Origin: Prorocentrum cordatum
Taxonomy: Eukaryota > Sar > Dinophyceae > Prorocentrales > Prorocentraceae
Direction: 5' to 3'
Length of the DNA: 64,000 nt
Assembly (NCBI GenBank): GCA_963575745.1
Contig: CAUYUJ010014274.1
Location: forward strand, 97,001-161,000
Below the pieces are notes generated by a model. That model did no database searches. It saw nothing but the letters and a program-made list of their open reading frames with translations, and was not told where the DNA came from. Shown here in pieces: positions 24,070 to 34,490 of the stretch (its first letter is position 1; each line of letters opens with the position of its first letter). Position numbers and translations under genes: made by a program.

Positions 24070-24258
24070 TTAAGTCGGGCGTGTCCCCCTACAGAGAGAT
24101 GTTCGACGAAACATAAAACAAATCCGCAAAAATGCCCCCAAAGGCCAAACAAAAACTCAAAAAATAGTCCCCGGACTATTTTAGGATTATTTTGGACTAT
24201 TTTTTCGTGTACTTTTTATCTGCCGTCGAAAGTCCCCCTGTAGGGGGATAGGCCCTAA
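24070..24258. mobile_element. MITE-1 copy c
   Basis: This 189-bp copy starts TTAAGTCGGGCGTGTCCCCC and ends GGGGGATAGGCCCTAA. The 8-bp target-site duplication is perfect: CGATAGCG at 24,062-24,069 and 24,259-24,266. The centre carries AATAGTCCCCGGACTATTTT, an internal palindrome shared by the family. Confidence 0.97.
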
Positions 24259-24266
24259 CGATAGCG

Positions 24267-25250
24267 TGGCCCAGCTCTGGCCACAATGATCGGGCGAATG
24301 CGCGCTTCCAACAGGCAGGGGAGTGGCGATGATTCGCCGCGAGCGTAGTCGATACTCCAAACAAGCCTTCAGGCAACCCCCAACAAGGACAGCTGGCATG
24401 CGCGCTGCGTCACGACCCTCGATGCTTCGCGCTACTTTGCTAAACTCCCAAAGAGCAGCCGGTGATGCACCGCCAACATGCGGGACACTAATAAGGGATC
24501 CAAGCACTCGAGTCCCGTGATTTCTGAGCTTCTCTTGCCGCCCTCCATTGCGATTTGTTCCAAAGGCCTGGAGCGCGGAAGAAGCTGTCCCAAGATGACG
24601 AGAGAGGAGGGAGGAGTGGCGAGAGAGGGGAGGGGGAGGAGGACGAAGTAAGAAGCAGGGATGGGGGGTGGAGGGAGGGAGAGAGGAGGGACGAATTCTC
24701 TGCCTCATTGTCTTCAATGAACGTGTTCTTGACCGTGTAGCCCGCGGGCGCCTCGGATCCGACGCGCACAGAGGAGAGAGGGGGGATGTAGCCGCGGAGG
24801 GGGGACAGGAAGGAAGGAGGACGGGAGGGATGACCGGGAGGTCCAGCGCAAGCCATGCGACTGGGCGGCGGGCATGCAGACGCGCCGCCGGAGAAAGGAA
24901 ACAGGCGGCGGTCCGGCGGGGAGGAAGGGTCGAGGGAGGGGAAACGAGGGAAACAAAACATCGAAACAACAAATCAAATACGCGGGCTCCTGACCCCAAG
25001 AACGGTCACGCGCACGGCTTCGAATGACAGTTGGCCGAGAAACTGCAAGGGGGAAGAAGTAAGATGGATCAGTAAAGTGGATCTGACGGTGAAAAACTCA
25101 TCTCAGACGGGAAGCAAAAAAGGAAGACTGGCGGGGAAAAGCCGCCCCTCTTGAAACCTTCAATGCCATGCTCCAAAGAGTCGAGCGATGCCACACGAGG
25201 TGTCTCAGACCGACATTACCTCCTCATCGTGTTCAAAACGAGTCACCTCA
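24267..25250. other. Unresolved, purine-rich in the middle
   Basis: GGGAGGA-type purine-rich DNA at 24,590-24,950 keeps several frames open. A 270-codon minus-strand frame (24,187-24,999) crosses into MITE-1c and is therefore unlikely to be a conserved gene. Nothing else is recognised. Confidence 0.3.
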
Positions 25251-25254
25251 CTCT

Positions 25255-25480
25255 CCAGGGGGAACCCGAAGGTACTGATACCACCACTACCAGGAACTCT
25301 CCCTTGGTGCGTTCTGACCAGAATTTCGAAGCGAATCCATCGGTGGCGACGGGGGCTACCCTTGCATCCTTGCCTCCTCGGTCTCCTTGGCCACTTTCGT
25401 TGACCTCGCCCCGCTCGAAAAGCGTCGATATGGCCTTCCAAGGCCCGTGCATCTTGATCGTGCGCCCTTCTGATACGAGT
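25255..25480 (-). repeat. R-1 dispersed repeat, copy d
   Basis: On the minus strand this shares the R-1 core: a TTTTCGAGCGGGGC-AGGTCAACGAA stretch, AAGGATGCAAGG, and further downstream a GGTGGCGACGG-type region. The downstream part also matches 31,070-31,180 (words GTGCGTTCTGACCAGAA and GCGCGTTCTGACTAAAA), so this copy extends beyond the short ones. Confidence 0.65.
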
Positions 25481-25648
25481 TGACTGTACATTTTCCTCCT
25501 CTGATCTCCGCCGTGCGATGCGCAATGATATTTGCGCACTCGCGCGGCACTCCCAGGGAGTGGCCCACGCCGCGCGAGAGGGTTGCCTCTGATCTCCCCC
25601 CTGCGCCAATCCCCCCCGATCGTTGCTCCTCAATTACTGAGGGGGGGG

Positions 25649-25812
25649 TATTACGGGTGCCCCTGAGCCACGGTGCCTCCAGCTCGTCGCTCCACTCTGG
25701 AGCCCCTGAGGCCCTTTAGGCCTCGTGGGGGGTGCTCTGGAGGCCGTGGCGGCCTCCTTGGAAATCCTTGGGGCACCTTGGGCCAGGAGCACTTCCAGCA
25801 GCACCCGAAATA
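25649..25812. mobile_element. MITE-5 copy c
   Basis: The left end is TATTACGGGTGCCCCTGAGC. The right end has GGCACCTTGGGCCAGGAGCA and CACCCGAAATA, the imperfect complement of the left. The interior CCTCCAGCTCGTCGCTCCAC to GGCCGTGGCGGCCTCCTTGG parallels copies a and b. Confidence 0.75.
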
Positions 25813-25984
25813 CACACACTTCTACACAAACAGGCGTGCGCCTAATGCACGCGCCCACCGCCCTCTGGTAGCCGCGGCTGGAAATCCATCCACGATCGTG
25901 AGACCGCCCGCGCCCGCGGGCACCCCGCGACTGCTGTGAGCTCCTTGCCTCTTGTCTGGAAGCCGCCGACATGGGTGCCAGAGC

Positions 25985-26320
25985 AGACAGGGTCGGAGGA
26001 TCGGGACGCATCGCCGATGCATCGCGTCGGCGAGGTCGGGATTCAGATATGAAGGGGCCTTGAGACACACAAATAAATACACACACATAAAAGAATTCCT
26101 CATATTTTCCCAAAAATTCTGGATTTCTGTCTTCCCCCCACTGCCCATATTTTCCAATATTTTCTGGGGAAACGACGATTAATTGTGTCTGTGTGTTTTC
26201 TCCCCTCCTGAAGATGATCAGGTCCCAGATCGCGGCACGTCGCCGATGCATCGGGGATGCGAACGTTTCCCTCCAGGACCCTCCGGCCCCGACGTGGGTG
26301 GCCCAGATCTGGCGTAGTTG
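25985..26320. mobile_element. MITE-4 copy b, split by another insertion
   Basis: The left arm GGGTCGGAGGATCGGGACGC-ATCG and the right arm around CGTCGCCGATGCATCGGGGA to CCTCCGGCCCCGACG correspond to the two arms of MITE-4a at 53,227-53,429. The F-1 element at 26,053-26,215 lies between them. This nesting makes F-1 the younger insertion here. Confidence 0.55.
26053..26215 (+). mobile_element. F-1 element, copy a
   Basis: This AT-richer element runs from ACACACAAATAAATACACAC, through repeated CATATTTTCC words, to GACGATTAATTGTGTCTGTG with TTTTCTCCCCTCC. A second copy lies at 30,293-30,465. A possible 5-bp duplication TGAAG flanks it. Confidence 0.8.
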
Positions 26321-26339
26321 TGCAGAAGCTGACGCGTGC

Positions 26340-26850
26340 GTGCGCAAAAGTTGCGCCTCCCTCGACGACGGCGACGACGACGCCGGCGGCGGCAGAGATG
26401 ACGACGAGGACAGCGACGCAGGCGCGGCGGCGACCACGCCGACGACGGCAGCGGAGGCGACGACGAGGGCGACGACGAATGCGGTGCGGGCGACGGCGAT
26501 GACGAAGTCGGCGTGGCGGCGACCCCCCTTCGACCCGCAGCGGCGGGCCTGACGCTGCCATACTCCTCCGCCCAATTGGTCCCCGGACTCGGCAGGCTCG
26601 AAGAAAGACTGCTGCGAGAGGCGGCAGGCGGTGTCCTCGGAAGAGCGGCCCGACGACAACGACGACGACAACGACAACGACGACGACGATGACGACGATG
26701 ACGACGAACACGACGACGACGACCACGGCGACGACGAACACCTAGACGACGACGACCACGACAACAACGACGACGACGACCCAGACGATCACCTCCACTT
26801 CGATTCCGACGACGAATCTGCCAACGCGGTGGCGGCCACGACGAAGACGC
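26340..26850 (+). repeat. GAC/GCG trinucleotide-rich tract
   Basis: Interrupted (GAC)n, densest at 26,640-26,790. Asp- and Arg-rich frames on the two strands are artefacts of the repeat. Confidence 0.9.
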
Positions 26851-27344
26851 CGACGAGAGTCGCGGCGGCGATCGACGGCGGCGACGAATTCGCAGACTCA
26901 CAGAATCTCTCGGGACCTCCTGGTAGCGCTGGGGCCGCACGGAGCGTCGCAGCAACTGGCAACTCGTGGGGGGTGGGGGGGGCCCTCCCTGGCCCGAGTC
27001 GCGGCTCGAACGCCCAGGAGCCCCCCCGGCGCGCTGACCGCATCGCCAGATGGCGGCCCCCCCATCGTGTCAGGACAGGCCGCCGGCTCAGGGCCCCAGA
27101 CCCGCCCCCGAGGCTCCTCGCGCGAGGTGTGCAGGAGAGCCCAGAATCGAATCGACGAGTCGCATCGGCAATCGAACTAATCGGGTGGGGGAAGGTCGGC
27201 AGACGAGTCGGGAAAAGCCAACTCGGCGGATATCGGCAGGCGAGTAGGCCTCCAGGAAGTCGGAGCCCGAATCGGAATCCGAAGTCGAATCGAATCGGAC
27301 TGCGAGGCCCCGAGAGCACGAGGGCCCGGCCTGCGAGGGTCGAG
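26851..27344. other. Unresolved GC-rich sequence
   Basis: Short GAATCGAATCG-AAGTCG words near 27,140-27,310 form a degenerate repeat. The 241-codon plus frame (26,631-27,356) begins in GAC repeats and ends in MITE-1d, so it is not a convincing gene. Confidence 0.3.
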
Positions 27345-27352
27345 CGGCAGTT

Positions 27353-27550
27353 TTAGGGCGGGCCTGTCCCCCTGCAGGGGGATTTCCGACGAAAAATAAA
27401 AAAACACGCCAGAAATAGTCAAAAAATAGCCCAAACATAATCCTGGGACTATTTTTGGTGTATGTTTTAATTATTCCCGGGGCATGTTTGGGGTATTTTT
27501 TAAAAATTGTTCGTCGAAAATCCCCGTGTAGGGGGACATGCCCGACTTGG
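27353..27550. mobile_element. MITE-1 copy d
   Basis: This 198-bp copy starts TTAGGGCGGGCCTGTCCCCC and ends GGGGGACATGCCCGACTTGG. The perfect 8-bp target-site duplication CGGCAGTT is at 27,345-27,352 and 27,551-27,558. The terminal bases have diverged from the family consensus TTAAGTCGGGC. Confidence 0.96.
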
Positions 27551-27689
27551 CGGCAGTTTCCACGGCGCGAGGCCCCCAAAGCTCTTGGCCCCGTCGCCGG
27601 GGCCGGCTCTCCGTCGAGGCTCCTCTTGTGGGCAGCAGGGATCGAGAACGGCCCCTGAGGGGCTTCGCTTACTGCATCATTCTCAATAT

Positions 27690-27770
27690 CATCATCTTCA
27701 TCATCACCATCACCATCACCATCACCATCACCATCACCATCACCATCATCATCATCAGCATCAGCATCAG

Positions 27771-27820
<50 letters not shown>

Positions 27821-27821
27821 G

Positions 27822-27855
<34 letters not shown>

Positions 27856-27877
27856 GCATCAGCAGCATCAGCATCAG

Positions 27878-27919
<42 letters not shown>

Positions 27920-27920
27920 A

Positions 27921-27957
<37 letters not shown>

Positions 27958-28012
27958 GCATCAGCATCATCATCATCATCATCATCAGCATCATCATCAT
28001 CATCATCAGTAG

Positions 28013-28045
<33 letters not shown>

Positions 28046-28130
28046 GGTCGTCGGCGTCGTCGTCGTCATCATCATCATCATCGTCGTCATCGTCATCATC
28101 ACCATCATCATCATATCAGCATCATCGATG
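27690..28130 (+). repeat. CAT array
   Basis: A nearly pure (CAT)n/(CAC)n array of about 440 bp, with CAG interruptions and a GTC patch near 28,045-28,100. Confidence 0.97.
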
Positions 28131-28542
28131 AAACAGTACTGAAATGGTGGCAGTGATGTGCATGCCCTTTCCCTGGAATGACAAGGCTCCGCAAATAATT
28201 TCTCGCCGACAACGTCGATTGGCGATCACCCCGCAAACACATGCGCACTGTCGTGTTCCGGCAATGCCAGTGCAGTGTTGAACAGACTCGATTTCTACAG
28301 TATAAACGGCTCGTCTGCCCAACAAATATCAGGCTGGCGTTGCAGGGGCCAGATTGACTAACCATGTCCACAATCGAAACACCACACCTGAGTCCTAAGC
28401 TTGCCCGGTAGAAGGGGCAGAAAACGTTCGGGCTCTCCTGGCGTCATCCTGGGATGTCCTGGGGTCTCGTGAGGTCTGTCGCTCAACTCCTGTCGCACTC
28501 AGGACTTCTGACTTCTCAGAGATGGCTTGTCCCTTGCCTGCT
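28131..28542. other. Unresolved sequence
   Basis: A stretch of ordinary complexity without repeats. The minus frame at 28,111-28,371 starts in non-repetitive DNA but is short (86 codons) and unrecognised. Confidence 0.25.
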
Positions 28543-28646
28543 CATGCGAGTTCTTGCAGCGTGTCAGTGGTCACATTGCTGGGCTGGTGGCAGTCATGCG
28601 AGTTCTTGCAGCGTGTCAGTGGTGACATTGCTGGGCTGGTGGCAGT
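28543..28646 (+). repeat. Tandem duplication of a 52-bp unit
   Basis: CATGCGAGTTCTTGCAGCGT and the rest of the 52-bp unit occur at 28,543-28,594 and 28,595-28,646 with a single C/G difference, which points to a recent duplication. Confidence 0.97.
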
Positions 28647-29012
28647 ATGGGATCCTGGATGTTGTTGTCTAGTGCCAACTTCTCCACATACACGGTCCCG
28701 ACCTCCCCAGTCGACCCCGCTTCCCCTGCTGGTTAATCACCCCCGCTGCTCTGCTGGGCGCCCGCCACGGCGACGGTGCGTGCGTCGTCTGCGAGGGACC
28801 CAGAATCCAGGGCGCCGGTGCGCTCCACAGAGGGGGATTAGGAGCGGGAGAGGGGAACGGGGGGGAATGAGTGAGGGGAGAAAGGGGAGGGAGGGAGGTA
28901 GGAAGAGGGGGGGCATGGGGGGCGCTTTGGAGGAAGAGGAGGGGGAGGGGGAGGGGGAGAGAAGGAGGAGGAAGAGGAGGAGGAGGAGGATGCGGAGGGA
29001 GAGGAGGGGGAA
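28647..29012. other. Unresolved; purine-rich from 28,860
   Basis: A GGGAGGGGGA-rich tract at about 28,850-29,010. Nothing gene-like is seen. Confidence 0.4.
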
Positions 29013-30260
29013 GTGGGAAGTGGGAAGTGGAAAAAGGGCGCGTGCGCACGCAAAGCTGGCATTGTCTGGTGTTCTGCCCAACGGATGGGAAGAGGGAGGG
29101 AGGCAGGAGGGGTGAGGACGAGGGCCCCCCCCCTCTCCCATCTCCCCTTCAAGATAAACCATCCCAGTCCTGGCCGAGCCCGCAGCCGCCGCCCTGCAGG
29201 TGGGGCGGCGCGGACGGCGCGGAGGCCGCCTGGAGCCAGGCGCACGACGTCACCGTCGCAGCCGCCGCCGCAGTCGTCGTCCTCGTCGCCCCCCCCCCGT
29301 CGTTGCCGCTGCCGTCGCCGTGGACGTCGCCGAGTCGCCGTCAGCGTTGTCGGAGGGGTGGGCACCTCGAAGATAGGGGGCCTGAGACATGGGGCCCTAC
29401 GGCCAGGAGGTTCTGAACAGTGCAAGCTCGACCTGGAAGCCTTTCCTTGGAACCTCATCCCTCCCTCAGGGCACAATCTTCAAACCTCCGAGCGGGGTGC
29501 GATGTCAGCGTCTTCGGCGTCTGCCGCCAAGGTTTCGATGGCGGCGTCGTCACCGCCAGCCGTCGCCAGCATCCACGCCTCAATCGCAGGCACCGTTGAA
29601 ACACAGCTCAGGATAAAGTGCTGGTCCTGGGGAAAGCCCCAGGCAAAGCCCCTAGGGAAACAAGCGAATATCTCAGGACCCTCTTCCTTCAGGGCAAGCC
29701 TGAGATGTCGGCGTCTTCGCCGCCGACACCGTCGGGTTGTGTGGTGGCGGCGCGCGCCATCACCGTCGGCGTCGTTGCAAGAGTTGGCGTCGTCGCCACC
29801 GCACCTCGCGCGGCGACCTCGCCGCGAGCCGTCGTCGACGCCGCCGTCGCTGCCGTCCTACACCGCCGCTGCCGACGACGTCGCCGTCGGTGTCGTTGCC
29901 GTCGCAATCGTCGCGATCGACGTCGCTCCCGCCGTGGTCGGCGTCGTCGCCGTGGCCGCCGGCACGCCGCCACCTCCGCCGCCGAGGGCCGCCGAGGTGG
30001 GGCGGCCGACAGAGCTCCGCGGGCACCCCAGGACGACTGCGGGCGGTGCCCCCCCCGAAGCGTGGGGGGGCTGGCAAACGCGAGGTGAGCAGGGACCGAC
30101 CGTCCCAGCATTCCTGCAGGCATACGACGACATTTCGTGGAACAAACAGGTAGCCGAATCATACAACAATGTGCTTAGAACAGAATTCCGATGTGTTGAA
30201 ACAAAGCGGTCTCAACCAAAAAAGTCCGAACATTCCGTGCAGATCGCAAAAGGTGTTTAA
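29013..30260 (+). CDS. Long open frame, probably not a single gene
   Basis: A 415-codon plus-strand frame is open, but its content changes along its length. It is Arg/Pro/Ser-rich at 29,150-29,340. It then has a more ordinary part (about 29,380-29,700), an Arg-rich then Ala/Val-rich part over GTCGTC-type DNA (29,720-29,970), and finally the R-4 repeat ('EQGPTVPAFLQ'). The minus strand is also open for long distances. No domain is recognised. The middle part could contain an exon, but I cannot define its borders. Confidence 0.15.
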   Translation: MGSGKWKKGACARKAGIVWCSAQRMGRGREAGGVRTRAPPLSHLPFKINHPSPGRARSRRPAGGAARTARRPPGARRTTSPSQPPPQSSSSSPPPRRCRCRRRGRRRVAVSVVGGVGTSKIGGLRHGALRPGGSEQCKLDLEAFPWNLIPPSGHNLQTSERGAMSASSASAAKVSMAASSPPAVASIHASIAGTVETQLRIKCWSWGKPQAKPLGKQANISGPSSFRASLRCRRLRRRHRRVVWWRRAPSPSASLQELASSPPHLARRPRREPSSTPPSLPSYTAAADDVAVGVVAVAIVAIDVAPAVVGVVAVAAGTPPPPPPRAAEVGRPTELRGHPRTTAGGAPPEAWGGWQTRGEQGPTVPAFLQAYDDISWNKQVAESYNNVLRTEFRCVETKRSQPKKSEHSVQIAKGV

Positions 30261-30265
30261 ACAAA
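30085..30265 (+). repeat. R-4 dispersed repeat, copy b
   Basis: Shares GAGCAGGGACCGACCGTCCC and GCATTCCTGCAGGCATACGA with 14,530-14,730, and then diverges through a CTTAGAACA-type segment. The flanks differ, so the repeat has moved or been copied. Confidence 0.7.
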
Positions 30266-30292
30266 TCTGTGGGTCGCCCATCAGGAAGATGG

Positions 30293-30465
30293 GACTGAAG
30301 GGGCCCCAGGACACACAAATAAATACACACAAATAAACATATTCCCCATATTTTTCCATATTTTCTGGGTTTTTGTCTTCCCCCCTACTTCCCATATTTT
30401 CCCATATTTTCTGGGAAATCGACGATTAATTGTGTCCGTGTGTTTTTTCCCCTCCTGAGGGACGC
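30293..30465 (+). mobile_element. F-1 element, copy b
   Basis: Homologous to 26,053-26,215: ACACACAAATAAATACACAC, CCATATTTTC repeats, and GACGATTAATTGTGTCCGTG with TTTTTTCCCCTCC. The flanks CTGAAG and CTGAGG may be a decayed duplication. Confidence 0.8.
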
Positions 30466-31270
30466 TTCGCCAGTGCTTGAGGAAGGCGGCTCGGGCCAGA
30501 ATTTCGACTGTGGTCGGGCGGGGTCTGGCGCCCTGTTTTTTTTTTGGCGTGCAATGCCGACGGGGCACGCACCGGCCGCCTCCGCTCTCGAGGGGGGCAC
30601 GCTCCTCGCTCTCCAGACCGGAGGGGCCACGGCCGCAGTGGAGGAAGGACGCGTGAAACCAGGCCTCTGGCCGCGATGGAGGAGGGAGGATGAGAGGGAG
30701 GACCACGACCAAAACTTCCCGCGGTTGTCCAGGTCCTCAATTTCGGGCTCCAGACGCGGGAAAAGATCAGGCACGACAGGTTACGATCGCCATGAGGATT
30801 GCGGCGACGAGGACGAGGAGCGAGAGGGGTGATGACTGTTCGGGGCGGGAGCTCACAGACTCCTGACAGCCAGCTGCGATCGATGATCGACGACCGACGA
30901 CGCAGACGTCCACGGCGGATGCGCCGTCGTCGCTGGGGGCGCTGACGCCCACGTCCTCGCCGCCCCCGCGGTGATCACGGTTCCGCTTGCGCCGCGGCCA
31001 GCGGCGGCGCAAGCGCCGCCGCCGCCACGCCGGCGGTGGCGGCGATGACGACGGCGCCTTGGGAAACAAAAAGGTACCGATACCGCTACACCCCAGACCT
31101 CTCCCGGGGCGCGTTCTGACTAAAACTTCGACCGAAACCATCGGTGGCGACAAGGGCCTCCACGAAGGCCGAAAAGAGGAGAACGGAGGGAGGGTAGCGG
31201 TATGGGTACCTCTTCCTCCTCTGAACGACACCGGCGTCACCGCCCCCAGCGCCGACGGCGCCGCCGCCGC
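30466..31270. other. Unresolved; contains a partial R-1 match
   Basis: About 31,070-31,180 matches the distal part of R-1 copy d (ATCGGTGGCGAC, and TTCTGACTAAAA beside GGGGCGCG). The remainder is GC-rich and unrecognised. Confidence 0.35.
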
Positions 31271-31274
31271 CAAG

Positions 31275-31276
31275 CA

Positions 31277-31324
<48 letters not shown>

Positions 31325-31335
31325 TTGTCGTCGTC
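31275..31335 (+). repeat. (GTC)n microsatellite
   Basis: An uninterrupted CGTCGTCGTC run with one TTG interruption near 31,325. Its orientation is opposite to the other GAC arrays in the window. Confidence 0.95.
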
Positions 31336-31717
31336 GTCGTTGTCGTCGTCGACGACGCGGGCGCTGCGTCGGCGTCGGCGGCAGGGTCGACGACGGCGGC
31401 GGGGCCCCGCCCAGCGCCTGGGGCGGGCCGCCTTCGGCGGCCAGCGGCAGGGAGGCACACGCCCCAGCGGGCTGCCTCGGAAGGCCTTCCACGGCCAGCG
31501 GCTGCGCGGAGAAGCCGTCTGCCATCCTTCGGGGAGGCGGGGATGATGCTGCATTCGGGTGTGACCACCAATGACAACCGACGTACTCCTAGTTTCTTGA
31601 GAAGCGTCGGGGGGTCGTCCCCCCCGCCGACAGCCCCACATCGACCCCCGTCGCGGGCAGCCACCGCGCGCCGAAGGCACTCCGACCCCAGTCGCGGCGC
31701 GACGACGAGGCGAGGCG

Positions 31718-31765
31718 GGGGTACCCCCCCCGACGGGGATTGATAATCCCCGTCGGGGGGGGGAC
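31718..31765. other. Near-perfect palindrome (hairpin)
   Basis: CCCCCCCCGACGGGGATT and its complement AATCCCCGTCGGGGGGGG are separated only by GATA. The flanking GGGGGTA and GACCCCC extend the arms. Such a stem would be very stable in single-stranded DNA or RNA. No terminator role is implied in a eukaryotic context. Confidence 0.9.
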
Positions 31766-32204
31766 CCCCTCACGCTTATTCAGAAACCCAAAGTAAAAAC
31801 ATGTTTGTTTCGAGAGATCCCCACCGAAACTTTCGGCGCTTGATCCCGACCGTGCTCGCGCCCATTGGAACGACGTGCACAAGGCCCGGTGGTGTCGGCC
31901 ACTGCGGCGGTCAGACCAGGTCGCAAGATGCCGTTCTCCTGAATTCGAACGGCCCCAGAGCTCCAGAACATCAATAACAAACTACGTAAACATAAACTTA
32001 GGGAAATCAGCGCGGATGTCTTGGATGGGCGCTGGGCATCCTGAGTGGCGCCTAGCACGAAAAGCGCCGCAGTCGGCGCCAACGTGGTCCAACGTCGATC
32101 CATGAAAACTCCGCGCGCACGTCAGAACAATTTTGATGTCGCTTTCTTCGCCAACAAACATGTTGAGGTTCCTTCTTTGGATAGAGCGTGTTCTACCGCT
32201 GCTG
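31766..32204. other. Unresolved sequence
   Basis: Ordinary-complexity sequence without recognised genes or repeats. Confidence 0.25.
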
Positions 32205-32430
32205 GCGGAAAACCGGGGGGGGTCACTGGGGGTTCCTAACCCGTCCCACCCACCCCCCTCGAAAACCGGGGGGGTCACTACTGGTTCGACCCCCCCCCCA
32301 GTCCATAATAAAAAGGGAGGGGGGGTCACTACCGGTTCGGGGGGGGTCACTACCGGTTCGAACCCCCCCCCCTCGAAAACCGGGGGCGGGTCACTACGGG
32401 TTCGACCCCCCCCCCCCTTTCTCGCCGACG
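32205..32430 (+). repeat. Tandem G/C-tract hairpin repeat
   Basis: Units with a CGAAAACCGGGGG-GGTCACTAC stretch followed by GGTTCGACCCCCCCCC recur at least four times. Each combines a G run and a C run that can pair. Confidence 0.85.
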
Positions 32431-32454
32431 GCAAACAATGCCCGCTCCTCGGGA

Positions 32455-33195
32455 CAGCAGTTGGAGAATGGTGGCGATGTTGGGACAATGGTGGGAACGG
32501 TGGTGGTGGGGACAGTGGTGCGGGGACAGTGGGACAGTGGTGCGGACAGTGGTGGGGACGGTGGTGGTGGGGACAGTGGTGAGGGGACAGCGGGACAGTG
32601 GTGGGGACAGTGGGACAGTGGTGGGGACGGTAGTGGTGGGGACAGTGGTGAAGGCGGTAGTTCGGACAGTGGTGGGACAGCAGTACAGTGGGGAAAATGG
32701 TGGGGACAGTGGGACAGTGATGGGGACAGTGGGGACTGTGGGACAGCACAGTGGGACAGCGGCGGAGACAGTGGGACAGTGGTGGGAACAGTGGGACAGT
32801 GGTGGGGAAAGTGGGGAGAGTGGGATTGTGGTGGGACAGTGGCGGGGAGAGTGGGGACAGTGAGACACTGGTGGGGGCACTGGTGGGGACAGCGGGGACA
32901 ATGGTGGGAACAGTGGGGACAGTGGGACAGTGGTGGGGACGGTGGTGGTGGGGACAGTGGTGTGGGGACAGTGGGAAGTGGTGGGGACAGTGGGACAGTG
33001 GTGGGTACAGTGGTGGTGGCGACAGTGGTTGAGGGCGGTGGCGAGGACGGCGGAGGGATAGTGGAACAGAAGTGCAGTAGGGACACTGGTGGGAACAGTG
33101 GGAACAGGGGCAGTGGGACAGTGGTGGGGACGGTGGTGGGGACAGTGGTGTGGGGACAGTGGGAATGTGGTGGGGACAGTGGGGACAGTGGAGGG
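32455..33195 (+). repeat. GGGGACAGTGG minisatellite
   Basis: Roughly 740 bp of 9-30 bp units built from GGGACAGTGGTGGGGACAGT. Gly/Asp/Ser-rich plus frames and Pro/His/Thr-rich minus frames are artefacts. A G-rich tail runs on to 33,310. Confidence 0.95.
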
Positions 33196-34159
33196 GGGGG
33201 GGGCTGGGGAGGGGGGTGTTTTGCCGGGGGGGAGGGGGGGGGGGGCTTCCAGCGGGGGGGGGATTTTCGGAGGGGGGGGGCGGGTTCCGGAGGAAGAAAG
33301 GGGGGAGTTTTCCACAATAAGGGGGCGGTGGATCACGCTCTCTCCTTCTTTGTGTTATATGGAGCTTGGTCTGGCTGTCGGTTTACTTGGCTTGCTGTCG
33401 CCGCGTCTGTCGTCGTCGCCGCCCGTCGCCGCTGCTCACACCGCATTGTTCACGCATGATAACTCAGACCACGTAGATCGCACCACGCAGCCTGCAACAC
33501 ATAGCTCACTTCGCATATAGTGCGAGCTCCCATGGTAAGGACGCGCGCGAAGGAAACAATGGCTTGGAAGGCAATGGCCAGACTTTGCGAGCGGGGCACG
33601 GCCAGCAAAAGCAAGTGGAAGGATGCAAGGGAAACCTTGGAATGTTGATCAGTTTCTCTGTGTGGGATGGGTGTATTTGGTTACTCGAACGACAAACTTG
33701 GATCCCGCTTGTTGCATCGACATCCCATGGGGCACTGCATCTAACACATGTTGATTCCAAATCGTTCATTCCGAATGCGAACCCGTATCGTCCCAGCTGG
33801 ACCCGCTATCGACGCCCAATCGCATGCATATCAAATGCACGCGTTTGCGCACTAGTTTGGCGAACGTCATATGTTGGCAGGAGCCAGCTGCATCGAGGGC
33901 GCAAAACTATGCCGACACATGGCACATAACCGTCGAAGCGATTCCCGTCTGGAGCGTAACATTGAAATTGCCCGCAGCATTGGACTCGCCACACAGCCGT
34001 GCCATGTAATTCTGATCCAACAATTCTGCGCGCGGTTGCGCGCATTTAAACGGCAAGCGCACGTTTACCATCGTTTTCACAAGATCGCATGTTCACCATC
34101 GTTTACCAACTCGCGCGCGAATGCCGAAATCTGTCGAACGCCTTCATATGCGCGTGATG
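33196..34159. other. Unresolved, more typical complexity
   Basis: From about 33,320 the sequence is not low-complexity. Overlapping frames of 60-128 codons exist on both strands (for example 33,871-34,257 plus and 33,806-34,045 minus), but none matches a family I know. R-1 copy c lies inside. Confidence 0.25.
33540..33670 (+). repeat. R-1 dispersed repeat, copy c
   Basis: GAGCGGGGCACGGCCAGCAA, a GGAAGGATGCAAGG word and an AACCTTGGAATGTTG stretch match R-1 copies a and b in the same order. Confidence 0.75.
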
Positions 34160-34490
34160 GGTGGGGCACAATCCCTGCCCCCAAAAAGCATGTGGGCAAA
34201 TCGCGCGCGTCGCTCGCACGCGCATGTCACAATCCTCCCCAAACCCTCCATCGCTGACACGCGGCGCCATCATCGCCATCGGCGTGACCAAAATCGGCGC
34301 CGTCATTGGCCCTGCAATCGTCATCTGAATCATCGTCACCATCATGACCCACACTCCTATCATGATCGCGTCTGCTATCAGCGCCGAGCAATCATCGCAG
34401 TCGCCGCCGCGGCACACCCGCCGCTGCGGGTCGGCAAATGGGGCGATTGCGCGAGCACTGGGGTTGGCATACTCGCGTTCCGCATGTAAA
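34160..34490 (+). repeat. R-5 repeat, copy 1
   Basis: This diverged copy carries CATCGCCATCGGCGTGACC, GGCGCCGTCATTGGCCCT and a GGGGCGATTGCGCGAGCACT end, in the order shared by the R-5 family. Confidence 0.65.

Noticed and set aside
32188-33459. 423-codon Gly/Asp/Ser-rich plus frame
   Set aside because: It is produced by the GGGGACAGTGG minisatellite and the G-tract hairpin repeat.
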